Part shown: positions 56,146-64,000 of the stretch, piece after piece
Layout of the letters: each line of letters begins with the position of its first letter
How positions within the stretch are numbered: the stretch's first letter is position 1
Assembly (NCBI GenBank): GCA_046329575.1
Contig: JAXLUJ010000002.1
Location: 248,001 to 312,000, forward strand
Direction of reading: 5' to 3'
DNA from: UBA1941 sp046329575
GTDB taxonomy: Bacteria; Bacteroidota; Bacteroidia; Chitinophagales; LD1
DNA: 64,000 bases
Made by a program: the position numbers and the translations under genes
The notes under the pieces: model-generated
Database searches by the model: none
What the model saw: only the letters and a program-made list of their open reading frames with translations
What the model was told of the DNA's origin: nothing

Positions 56146-59100
56146 ATGCAGATTAAAGGGATCATTAAGTTTTTTACGGTTGTATTTCTGATCGTATGTA
56201 CAGTTCAGTTAATGTTTACCGTTGTAGCCCGCCAAACTGAAGGCAAGGCAGAAGATTTCGCCAAACGCGGTTTGAAATTAGAAGCCACAGGGCTAACCGG
56301 TCAGGCAGCAATTGATTATGAGGATTCTATCAATTCCATTATCAAAACCCGGAAGCGTTTGTTCCTGGATTCGGTTCAGAACGAAACTACCTGGTTCTTC
56401 AAATATACTTATCGCGAGTGTAAGGAGAAGCAATTGAACCTTGGCCTCGACCTTAAGGGTGGGATGAGCATGGTATTGGAAATTTCAGAAGACGATGTGT
56501 TGCGTAAACTTTCAGAGAATAACCGCGACGCCGCCTTCAACAAGGCTATTGATGATGCCATGAAAATGCAGTCGTCGTCAAATGGCGATTTTCTTACGTT
56601 GTTCAATGAGGCGTACACCAAAGCCAATCCTAATGGTAAATTGGCTGCTATTTTTGCTTCACTGCCTTCTTATCAGAATAAGCTGAACTATTCTTCTACC
56701 AATAATCAGGTTATTGATGTTTTAAGGAAGGATATGGAAAGCGCGGTTCAGGAAACATACCGGGTATTGAAAACTCGTATCGACCAGTTCGGCGTGGGTT
56801 CACCAAACATTACGTTGCAATCCAATACCGGCCGCATCATTCTCGAATTACCTGGTGTGGAAGATCCTACCCGTATTCGTAAAATCCTGCAACAAACCGC
56901 TCAGTTGGAGTTCTGGGATACTTATGAAAATCAGGAAGTGATTAATTTGCTGGTTCAGGCTGATAAAGCTTTAGGAGAGCGAATGTTCACCGAGGCTAAT
57001 GGTGGAAATGACAGTTCGGCTGTTAAGTCAGATACAGTTGCCAATGCGGCTGCTGATCTATTGAATTCGGATGTGAAAACTGATACCGGAGCAAAAGTAG
57101 CTGCGGCTTCAAAAACTACTGCTAAAAAAGATTCTTCCAATCTGAATCCCATCCGCCGTCTTTTGATGTTGCAATATGATCAGAAGGATGGAAGTGTTTA
57201 TGAAGGCCCAATGGTTGGATACTGCTTAGGAAAGGATACGGCTAAATTGAATACATTCCTTGGTGATCCGTTAGTACGTGCGCAATTCCCACGCGATCTT
57301 CGCCTGCTTTGGAGCAATAAATCAATTAATAAGGAACAAACAATTTATGGATTGTATGCCATCAAAACCAATCCTGCGGTTCCTGAAGCACCAATGAGCG
57401 GCGATGTTATTGTAGATGCGTTCAAGAGTTTCGATCAATCGGGTTCTCCTGAGGTTGATTTGAGTATGAACGCTTTGGGTGCCGCGAAATGGGAAAAAAT
57501 GACCGAAGCTGCCGTAAATGGTAACGTAGGCGGAAAGGCAATAAAGAAGTGTATTGCAATCGTTCTTGATAATCGCGTTTTCTCGGCACCTCGTGTGCAA
57601 GCTAAAATCAGTGGCGGCCGCTCTCAGATCACCGGTATCGGTGATATTCAGGAGGCTGACGACCTTGCTAACATTCTGAAATCAGGGAAACTGGAAGCTA
57701 AAACACGGATTATTGAAGAACAGGTAATCGGACCATCATTAGGTAAAGAAGCCATTCGCTCCGGTTTGTTCAGTATGTTGATTGGCTTTGTGATTGTTTG
57801 CTTGTTCATGATTGCCTATTACTCTACCTCAGGTATTGTGGCCAACATCGCGGTACTTTTAAACCTTTTCTTCATTATTGGAGTACTGGCCAACTTTGGC
57901 GCAGCGCTTACGCTACCTGGTATGGCAGGTATCGTGCTAACGCTGGCCATTGCCATCGATGCGAATGTAATCATCAATGAACGCATACGTGAAGAGCTGG
58001 CTAAAGGAAAAACTGCCCGTACTGCGGTTGCCGATGGCTATAAGCATTCCTATTCGGCAATCTTTGATGGTAACGTTACTACTTTCATAGTAGGTATTGT
58101 ACTTACCTTCTTCGGATATGGTCCGGTTAAAGGTTTTGCAATCACCCTGGTTATCGGTATCGTTACATCCCTTTTTACAGCAGTAGGCTTTTCGCAGGTT
58201 ATTTTTGATTTCTTATTCTCACGCAACATTAATGTGAAGTTTGGCAACAACTTTACGATGAACTTGCTGAAGGGCATCAATTTCCATTTCATGGAAAAAC
58301 GCAAAATTGCCTATACCGTCTCCATCATAGCCTTTGTAGTGTCATTTGCGGCAATGATATTTATTGGATTCGATTTGGGTGTGGCCTTCCAGGGTGGACG
58401 TAGCTATGTAGTGAAGTTTGATAAAGACGTTAAAACGGCCGATATCGCTACGCAATTGGAAAAACCGCTTGGAAGTAAACCTTTGGTGAAAACGTATGGT
58501 AGTAATAGCCAAATCCAAATCACCACAGCTTATCATATTAATGAAAACAAACCTGATATTGATGCGGAAATTGAAGGCAAATTGTATGAAGGTGTAGGCA
58601 GTTCGTTCACGAACAAACCAAGCTTTGAAAATTTCCGCACTAAGTCGATCAAATCTATTACTCGAATTGACGCTACAATTGCTGACGACATTCGCCAGAG
58701 CGCTTTCAAGAGCGGATTGCTTGGCTGTTTGTTCATCTTCATTTACATCTACATCCGTTTCCGCCGTTGGGAATACTCGGTGGGAGCTATTGCAGCTACC
58801 ATTCACGACCCGGTAATTGTAATGGGTCTGTTTGCTCTGCTTCGCCATATCATGCCTTTCTCACTGGAAGTTGATGAAAACGTAGTAGCGGCAATTCTAA
58901 CGCTCATCGGATACTCTGTTAACGATACCGTTATCGTTTATGACCGGATTCGTGAGTATCTCAAGCTTTATCCTGCCAAGCCTTTGATCGAAAATGTGAA
59001 CAATTCGATCAACAGTACTTTGAGCAGAACCATTATGACTTCAGTGGCTACCGAACTGGTTTGTATTGTTCTGTTCATTTTCGGTGGCGATGCGATCCGT

Positions 59101-59217
59101 CAATTCTCGTTTGCGTTGATGGTGGGTATTGCAGTAGGTACATATTCTTCTATCTTCATTGCATCACCAATTGTGGTTGATTTAATGTTGCGCAAGAACA
59201 ACGAGAGCAAAAAATAA
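56146..59217 (+). CDS. secDF: Fused protein translocase subunit SecDF
   Basis: 1023 aa, SecD and SecF joined in one chain, the usual form in Bacteroidota. It uses the proton gradient to pull secreted proteins through SecYEG. One N-terminal helix, the large SecD P1 domain (about 40-530, with an insert about 275-330 rich in Lys/Thr/Ala), then the transmembrane segments with the motif DANVIINERIREEL, and the SecF half from about 710 with VNDTVIVYDRIRE. The frame opens at 55972 but MQIKGIIKFF at 56146 is the conserved start; the -7 box supports this. Closed by a hairpin terminator. Confidence 0.96.
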   Translation: MQIKGIIKFFTVVFLIVCTVQLMFTVVARQTEGKAEDFAKRGLKLEATGLTGQAAIDYEDSINSIIKTRKRLFLDSVQNETTWFFKYTYRECKEKQLNLGLDLKGGMSMVLEISEDDVLRKLSENNRDAAFNKAIDDAMKMQSSSNGDFLTLFNEAYTKANPNGKLAAIFASLPSYQNKLNYSSTNNQVIDVLRKDMESAVQETYRVLKTRIDQFGVGSPNITLQSNTGRIILELPGVEDPTRIRKILQQTAQLEFWDTYENQEVINLLVQADKALGERMFTEANGGNDSSAVKSDTVANAAADLLNSDVKTDTGAKVAAASKTTAKKDSSNLNPIRRLLMLQYDQKDGSVYEGPMVGYCLGKDTAKLNTFLGDPLVRAQFPRDLRLLWSNKSINKEQTIYGLYAIKTNPAVPEAPMSGDVIVDAFKSFDQSGSPEVDLSMNALGAAKWEKMTEAAVNGNVGGKAIKKCIAIVLDNRVFSAPRVQAKISGGRSQITGIGDIQEADDLANILKSGKLEAKTRIIEEQVIGPSLGKEAIRSGLFSMLIGFVIVCLFMIAYYSTSGIVANIAVLLNLFFIIGVLANFGAALTLPGMAGIVLTLAIAIDANVIINERIREELAKGKTARTAVADGYKHSYSAIFDGNVTTFIVGIVLTFFGYGPVKGFAITLVIGIVTSLFTAVGFSQVIFDFLFSRNINVKFGNNFTMNLLKGINFHFMEKRKIAYTVSIIAFVVSFAAMIFIGFDLGVAFQGGRSYVVKFDKDVKTADIATQLEKPLGSKPLVKTYGSNSQIQITTAYHINENKPDIDAEIEGKLYEGVGSSFTNKPSFENFRTKSIKSITRIDATIADDIRQSAFKSGLLGCLFIFIYIYIRFRRWEYSVGAIAATIHDPVIVMGLFALLRHIMPFSLEVDENVVAAILTLIGYSVNDTVIVYDRIREYLKLYPAKPLIENVNNSINSTLSRTIMTSVATELVCIVLFIFGGDAIRQFSFALMVGIAVGTYSSIFIASPIVVDLMLRKNNESKK

Positions 59218-59240
59218 TTCAGGAACTTCAACTTATTCAA

Positions 59241-59269
59241 TCCCCGGTGGTTTCCGCCGGGGATTTTTT
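59241..59269 (+). terminator. secDF terminator
   Basis: TCCCCGGTGG (59241-59250), TTT loop, CCGCCGGGGA (59254-59263), one T-G wobble in 10 pairs, then T6. The last bases also encode the stop codon of tsaD (minus strand). Confidence 0.9.
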
Positions 59270-60266
59270 ATAGGTCCCATCTTGGAAGAATTTCCACCTG
59301 CTGCGTTGCAAATTCGCCTTTTAGGTATTGGTGGTGTGCCGCCATGGCAATCATAGCTGCATTATCGGTACAATATTCGAAAGCAGGTATAAACACCGGA
59401 AGCTGATATTTCTCGCCTAATTGCGTAAATCGTTCCCGCAGCTCCGAGTTTGCTGAAACCCCGCCTGCCAGCGTAAGCGCTTTTACTTCATTAGAGCGTA
59501 TGGCCGCCTCTGTTTTCTTCAATAACATGGCAACAATTTGATGTTGGATCGAAGCACAAAGATCGGCCTTGTTTTTTTCTATAAAAAGGGGATCGCTTTT
59601 GGTGGCTTTTTGAAGAAAGTAGAGTACGCTGGTTTTAAAACCGCTAAAACTGAAGGAAAGTCCGGCAAGCTGAGGTTCCGCAAATGGAAAAGCTTTCGGA
59701 TTACCGCTTTTTGCCAGTTGGTCCATGGCAGGCCCGCCAGGATAGGGTAGCCCCAATAACTTTGCAGTTTTGTCGAAGGCTTCACCGGCAGCGTCGTCAA
59801 TAGTTTCGCCAATTACTTCCATCTGATCAAAATCATCAACCCTTACCAATTGCGTATGTCCGCCGGAAACCGTTAGGCAGAGGTGTGGAAATACCACTTC
59901 CTTGCCAATAAAATTTGCCATTACATGGGCGCGCATGTGGTGCACGGCTATAAGAGGTTTATTTAAGGCCAGCGCCATTCCTTTTGCAAAGCTCATCCCA
60001 ACTAATAGCGCGCCTGCCAGCCCGGGCCCCCGGGTAAAGGCAATGGCATCGAGCTCTGATTTTACCACACCGGCAGTTTTCAGCGCTGCCTCTACCGTAA
60101 CTACTATATTTTGTTGATGCGCACGAGAAGCCAGTTCGGGCACTACACCGCCCCATTTTTCATGAACTTTCTGTGTAGCAGTAATGTTGGCCAGAATTTT
60201 GCCATTTTTGATGATAGCAGCAGAAGTGTCGTCGCAAGAAGATTCTATGGCAAGAATGGTTGGCAT
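59268..60266 (-). CDS. tsaD: tRNA N6-adenosine threonylcarbamoyltransferase
   Basis: 332 aa. TsaD (with TsaB/E) attaches threonylcarbamoyl to A37 of ANN-decoding tRNAs. ILAIESSCDDTSAAII, HHMRAHVMANF (metal-binding HxxxH), VSGGHTQLVRV and GGVSANSELRERF are diagnostic. The frame extends 47 codons upstream, but MPTILAIESSCDD at 60266 is the family start. It is divergent from a TamB-like gene with 106 nt between starts, a conserved pairing in Bacteroidota. Confidence 0.97.
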   Translation of the reverse strand: MPTILAIESSCDDTSAAIIKNGKILANITATQKVHEKWGGVVPELASRAHQQNIVVTVEAALKTAGVVKSELDAIAFTRGPGLAGALLVGMSFAKGMALALNKPLIAVHHMRAHVMANFIGKEVVFPHLCLTVSGGHTQLVRVDDFDQMEVIGETIDDAAGEAFDKTAKLLGLPYPGGPAMDQLAKSGNPKAFPFAEPQLAGLSFSFSGFKTSVLYFLQKATKSDPLFIEKNKADLCASIQHQIVAMLLKKTEAAIRSNEVKALTLAGGVSANSELRERFTQLGEKYQLPVFIPAFEYCTDNAAMIAMAAHHQYLKGEFATQQVEILPRWDL

Positions 60267-60372
60267 CTCGTTAATTTGTGCCAAAGTTGTTGAATTTTCT
60301 GAACCGCTCCTTAATTTGTGGAATGGTTGGGCAAAATAGCGAACACGGCACAAAGCTTGCCATTGAAAATCA

Positions 60373-63300
60373 GTGAAGCGAATACTTAAGATAACAGTTG
60401 CGGTCATTCTCGGGTTGTTGCTATTAAGCGGTGCGCTTACCTATTCCTTGCGTTTTCCTGCAGTTCAGAATTATGTGGTTCAGCGGGTAGCTGTTTACGT
60501 TTCAGATAAGTTGGGGACAAAGGTCAGCATTGGTCACTTTTCCTGGAATTTATTCCGGAATGTGGACCTTGACGATTTTCTTTTAGCCGATAAAAAGGGC
60601 GACACTCTGGTATTCGCTCACCAGCTAAATGTTGACGTTTCTTATTGGAGCTTGTTCAATCAGAAAGTAAAAATCGATCAAATCGCACTTGATGGCGCAC
60701 GAATTCACATTGTGCAGAAGCCAGATGGTACAACAAATTTAACTGATCTGATAGCAGCTAAAGATCCAGCCTACAAAAAAAAGAGCGACCCATTCAAGGG
60801 AAGTATTCAGCTCAAAGCGATCGGTTTAACCAATACCGATTTTTTGTTTGAAGACCAAAAAGGAAAAGGCAATTATCATGTTTTGCTGAAACAGTTGGCT
60901 GTAAACATGAACAGCTTTGATTTGAATAAAAAGAAGTTCGACATTCATGAGGTGCTCATTTCGGGCTTGCAAGTGCGCATTGATCTTTTAGCCCGCGAGA
61001 TTGCTCAGGATTCTATTGCTGATTTTCATTTCTTAAAAAATGGCTGGACCATCCGTTGGGATCGGTTTCGTTTAGAAAAGGGTTTTTTCGCCTTAAACGA
61101 TTTCAATAAGGAACCGCAACCAAAAGGTATTGATTTCGGACATCTTTCAATTGATAGCATTTCTCTGCTCACTAACGCAGGAAGTGTGGATGCCGATACC
61201 ATTCTGGCTACAATTACAGGAATGCACGCTCGTGAAAAATCAGGTTTTGCCATTCGCGAATTAAAATCGGATGCACGGGTTTCTACTGTTGGAATCGCCC
61301 TAAAAAATTTGAACCTTCAAACCGATAATAGCCGGATCGGAAACAATTTGGCAATGAACTATAACAGCTTTTCTGATTTTAAAAATTTCATGACTGCTGT
61401 TTATCTGAAAGCCGATTTTGATCGCACCCGCTTTGCATTGAAGGACCTGAACTATTTTTTGAAGAAGCTGGACCCCGTGCAGCATAATGTGTTTTTAATT
61501 TCGGGAAAAATATCAGGCAAGGTGAGCAACCTGCAGGGAAAAGATCTGGATGTGAGAACCGCCTTAGGCACGCGTATGAAAGGCGATTTTTTCACAAGAG
61601 GGTTGCCGAACCTTCAGGAAACTTCTATTAACCTGCGCATAAAGGAAATTGCCACTAACGTTTACGACGTCCGTTACATCTATCCTTCAGCAAAATTTCC
61701 ACCCAATTTCAATACACTGGGAAATATTCGATTTTCCGGCGATTTTGATGGTTTCATTTCCGACTTTGTAACCAGAGGCAAGCTGCAAACTTCCATTGGA
61801 AGTGCTTCCAGCGATATCAATTTCAAATACAATAGCGAGAAGGCGAAAAGTGCGTATAGCGGTACATTAGCTTTGCAGGAATTTGATTTGGGCGAATGGT
61901 TCGGCAATACCGAAAACTTAGGGAAAGTGAGTTTATCGGCGGTTGTAAAAGGAACGGGAATTAAACTGGAAACTATTGACGCTAAGCTGAATGGTACGAT
62001 CCAGGACATCACATTAAAAGGTCACACTTATCGCGGTTCAGTTATTGATGGACAAGTGAGAAAAGAATCTTTCGCCGGAACTATGGTAGTGCATGACGAG
62101 CATTTGGATATGGACTTTAATGGGCTTGTAGATTTTTCAAAAAATACACCGCAATTCCGTTTTCGTGCTGATGTAAAGAAAGCCGAATTGCGGGAATTGA
62201 ATTTGTTTAAAGACACCTTGAACATTGATGGCCTGTTACAAGCCGATTTTACCGGAAAAAAAGTGGATGACTTGGTGGGCTCGGTAGTTTTAGAAAATGT
62301 TCGCTTGCAACGTGGCACTTATATTACGAAGGTTAAGCAAGCAGTTTTATCAGCTACCTTATTGCCTGATCGCGAAAAGTTGATTCAGTTAAAAACCGAT
62401 CAGGCAGAAGGCGAAGTAAGAGGTCGTTTTTCTTATGCCGAACTGCCCAAGGTGTTTAGAAATTATGTGAACTCTACTTTTACCAAAAACTATGAAGAGA
62501 ATACTAAAGTTCAACCGCAGCAATTCACGTTCGATTTGCGAATTTACGACAGTATAGGTTTAGCGCGAATTGTAGTTCCGAAATTGAGGAACATCCGAAA
62601 TTCAGTAATACGCGGAAATGTGAACAGCTCCAGAGAGGAATTTAATGTGGAAGCCTTTATTCCCGAAGCGGAATATGATAAGTATAAGGTAAGGCGTTTA
62701 GATGCCAAAGCGGTGACGGCTGAGGGTAAGATTAATGTAGTAGCTTCGGCTGATCAGCTATTTATTTCAGATAGTTTGAAAATGGATACGTTAGTGGTGA
62801 AAGCTGTTTCACAAGGCGATGATTTCAGGTTTGACCTTATAGCAGCCGATAAAACCTTTTATAACCGCGCTAACATTACCGCTTATCTGGTTCGTCAGAA
62901 AGGCAGCGCTGATATCCATTTTGATCCTTCTGAAGTGTGGTTAGGAAAGAATAAGTGGACTTTCCGTGAAGGAAATGTAATCAACATCAAGGGTAAACAG
63001 ATCACCAGCCACGGATTGTTTTTCGAAAGTGGAAAACAATCGGTTCAGGTGGATGCATTTCTCAAAGGTGATACTTCCACATCGGTGCGTTTACAATTAA
63101 CGGAAACCTCACTGGCTGATTTTCTGGGGATTTTCAATAAAACCTCGCGCGACCTCAAGGCTACTGTGAATGGCGAGGCCGTGGTAGAAGATGTTTTTGC
63201 CAAACCGGCTATACTGGCCGATATTGAAGCCCGTCAGTTAACTTTGGGAAATGAACTTCTGGGCGATCTTACCATTAAATCAGGTTTAGACCAGAATCTG

Positions 63301-64000
63301 AAACGTGTAAATGTGCAGGTGCAGCTTAGAAGTGAAAAGAATGAAGTAACTGCCGGTGGAACGTATGGTATTGCCGATAACGATTTAGACATTGATGTGA
63401 ATTTAGGCTCCGCTTCTATTGGATTTCTAAATCATCCTTTCTTTATCAAATATGTAAAGAATTGTAGCGGTACCGTAAGAGGTAATGTGCAAATCCGCGG
63501 AACTGCAAAAGCGCCTGTACTCAAAGGCCGTGTTACGGTTGATGATGCCACTGTTACCGTAAGTTTTCTCAATACACAATATTCTTTGCATGACGAAGAC
63601 ATTGAATTGCGCGATGGCGTTATCGATATCGGGAATGTGACCGTTTACGATCGCTTTAATAATCAGGCATTCGGCAGTGGAAAAATTACACATGATCATT
63701 TCAAAAAAATCACTTTTGATTTACATGTAAATACCCAGAATGCCGAATTCCTGAATACTACCATGAAGATGATGCCCAACTTCTATGGCAATGCTTTCGG
63801 CCGTGGCAAGATCGACTTTTTGGGCACCCTGCCGAACATCGATATTCGGGCGTCAGTTCGGGTGAACAAAGGCACCCATTGTTATATTCCGGTCAACTCT
63901 TCCTACGAAACTAACCGTTATGCGTTCTATAAATTTGTAAATCCTGCAAAAGATACCTTGGTAAAAGTAGCCAAACGCGATTACGTGCTTCCAACCGGAG
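60373..64000 (+). CDS. TamB-like translocation/assembly module protein (partial, runs off the window)
   Basis: At least 1209 codons, open to the last base without a stop, so the C-terminus is outside. One N-terminal helix (ITVAVILGLLLLSGALTYSL) anchors a long periplasmic beta-strand repeat protein. Sequence near the right edge (YVKNCSGTVRGNVQIRGTAK, VTVDDATVTVSFLNTQYS, TLPNIDIRASVRVNKG) is typical of the TamB C-terminal part. TamB with TamA/BamA helps build outer-membrane beta-barrels and carries phospholipids. The start is GTG 60373: an in-frame TGA lies 9 nt upstream and no ATG is available. Confidence 0.9.
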   Translation, partial: MKRILKITVAVILGLLLLSGALTYSLRFPAVQNYVVQRVAVYVSDKLGTKVSIGHFSWNLFRNVDLDDFLLADKKGDTLVFAHQLNVDVSYWSLFNQKVKIDQIALDGARIHIVQKPDGTTNLTDLIAAKDPAYKKKSDPFKGSIQLKAIGLTNTDFLFEDQKGKGNYHVLLKQLAVNMNSFDLNKKKFDIHEVLISGLQVRIDLLAREIAQDSIADFHFLKNGWTIRWDRFRLEKGFFALNDFNKEPQPKGIDFGHLSIDSISLLTNAGSVDADTILATITGMHAREKSGFAIRELKSDARVSTVGIALKNLNLQTDNSRIGNNLAMNYNSFSDFKNFMTAVYLKADFDRTRFALKDLNYFLKKLDPVQHNVFLISGKISGKVSNLQGKDLDVRTALGTRMKGDFFTRGLPNLQETSINLRIKEIATNVYDVRYIYPSAKFPPNFNTLGNIRFSGDFDGFISDFVTRGKLQTSIGSASSDINFKYNSEKAKSAYSGTLALQEFDLGEWFGNTENLGKVSLSAVVKGTGIKLETIDAKLNGTIQDITLKGHTYRGSVIDGQVRKESFAGTMVVHDEHLDMDFNGLVDFSKNTPQFRFRADVKKAELRELNLFKDTLNIDGLLQADFTGKKVDDLVGSVVLENVRLQRGTYITKVKQAVLSATLLPDREKLIQLKTDQAEGEVRGRFSYAELPKVFRNYVNSTFTKNYEENTKVQPQQFTFDLRIYDSIGLARIVVPKLRNIRNSVIRGNVNSSREEFNVEAFIPEAEYDKYKVRRLDAKAVTAEGKINVVASADQLFISDSLKMDTLVVKAVSQGDDFRFDLIAADKTFYNRANITAYLVRQKGSADIHFDPSEVWLGKNKWTFREGNVINIKGKQITSHGLFFESGKQSVQVDAFLKGDTSTSVRLQLTETSLADFLGIFNKTSRDLKATVNGEAVVEDVFAKPAILADIEARQLTLGNELLGDLTIKSGLDQNLKRVNVQVQLRSEKNEVTAGGTYGIADNDLDIDVNLGSASIGFLNHPFFIKYVKNCSGTVRGNVQIRGTAKAPVLKGRVTVDDATVTVSFLNTQYSLHDEDIELRDGVIDIGNVTVYDRFNNQAFGSGKITHDHFKKITFDLHVNTQNAEFLNTTMKMMPNFYGNAFGRGKIDFLGTLPNIDIRASVRVNKGTHCYIPVNSSYETNRYAFYKFVNPAKDTLVKVAKRDYVLPTG

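Noticed and set aside
58342..58848. Minus-strand 168-codon frame opposite secDF
   Set aside because: Lies entirely within secDF and has no recognisable domain; judged a shadow frame.
60267..60407. 47-codon extension of tsaD
   Set aside because: It would overlap the start of the divergent TamB-like gene; the family N-terminus begins at 60266.

Overview
The window comes from a chromosome of a Bacteroidota bacterium, most likely a Chitinophagia/Sphingobacteriia-like lineage. The evidence is: secreted proteins ending in type IX secretion (T9SS) sorting domains of type A (ends at 19348 and 22175) and type B (end at 35036), a fused SecDF, a stand-alone PurS, Bacteroidota-restricted families (DUF6029, DUF6913, DUF2490, Omp28-like) and recurrent TAnnTTTG promoter boxes instead of Shine-Dalgarno leaders. 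No rRNA, tRNA, CRISPR array, prophage or insertion sequence was found.

Layout. 0-9 kb: pheT, an EVE protein, a TerB/J-domain protein, a membrane-anchored unknown, a GT-C-like membrane protein, accA, a DUF6913 protein and guaA, all on +. 9.03-9.76 kb: a gene-free block of foldback and tandem repeats. 9.8-14.8 kb: kup, then rplY, prs and a small secreted protein on -, then a 2-Cys peroxiredoxin. 14.8-19.2 kb: a POT peptide transporter, a neutral-ceramidase-family protein, and an overlapping dehydratase/KAS III pair. 19.3-24.9 kb: secreted and outer-membrane proteins, including two Omp28-like CxxC proteins around a DUF6029 protein. 24.9-31.9 kb: an AsmA-like protein, the pepP-pssA-purS-rsmI operon, and pyrH-frr. 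32-45 kb: a large T9SS type B protein, QueD, an Mpo1-like protein, a DUF1571 protein with an apparent LysM insert, a DUF47-Pit phosphate operon, DUF2490, a polyprenyl synthase, coaE, a lipoprotein, pth, an HMG-CoA lyase, a CREST/alkaline-ceramidase-like membrane protein and a TlpA-type lipoprotein. 45-49 kb: gatB and dnaK. 49-56 kb: an OYE-SDR operon and a tetR-tolC-hlyD-DHA2 efflux operon with a double operator. 56-64 kb: secDF, tsaD and a TamB-like gene running off the end.

How it fits together. Most genes are housekeeping (translation, nucleotide, lipid-precursor and envelope biogenesis). The most interesting theme is lipid turnover: two unrelated ceramidase-type hydrolases (16.3 and 43.3 kb) and a relative of the yeast sphingolipid-degradation enzyme Mpo1 (35.5 kb) lie within 28 kb, and the first touches a specialised fatty-acyl KAS III/dehydratase pair. 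This fits a sphingolipid-making bacterium that also remodels or degrades those lipids, but it is an inference from homology. Other items worth checking are the -7 boxes 1-14 nt from start codons (short-leader or leaderless mRNAs), convergent genes whose stop codons exactly abut or share TTAA, a candidate small RNA near 51.03 kb, and the Omp28-DUF6029-Omp28 block.
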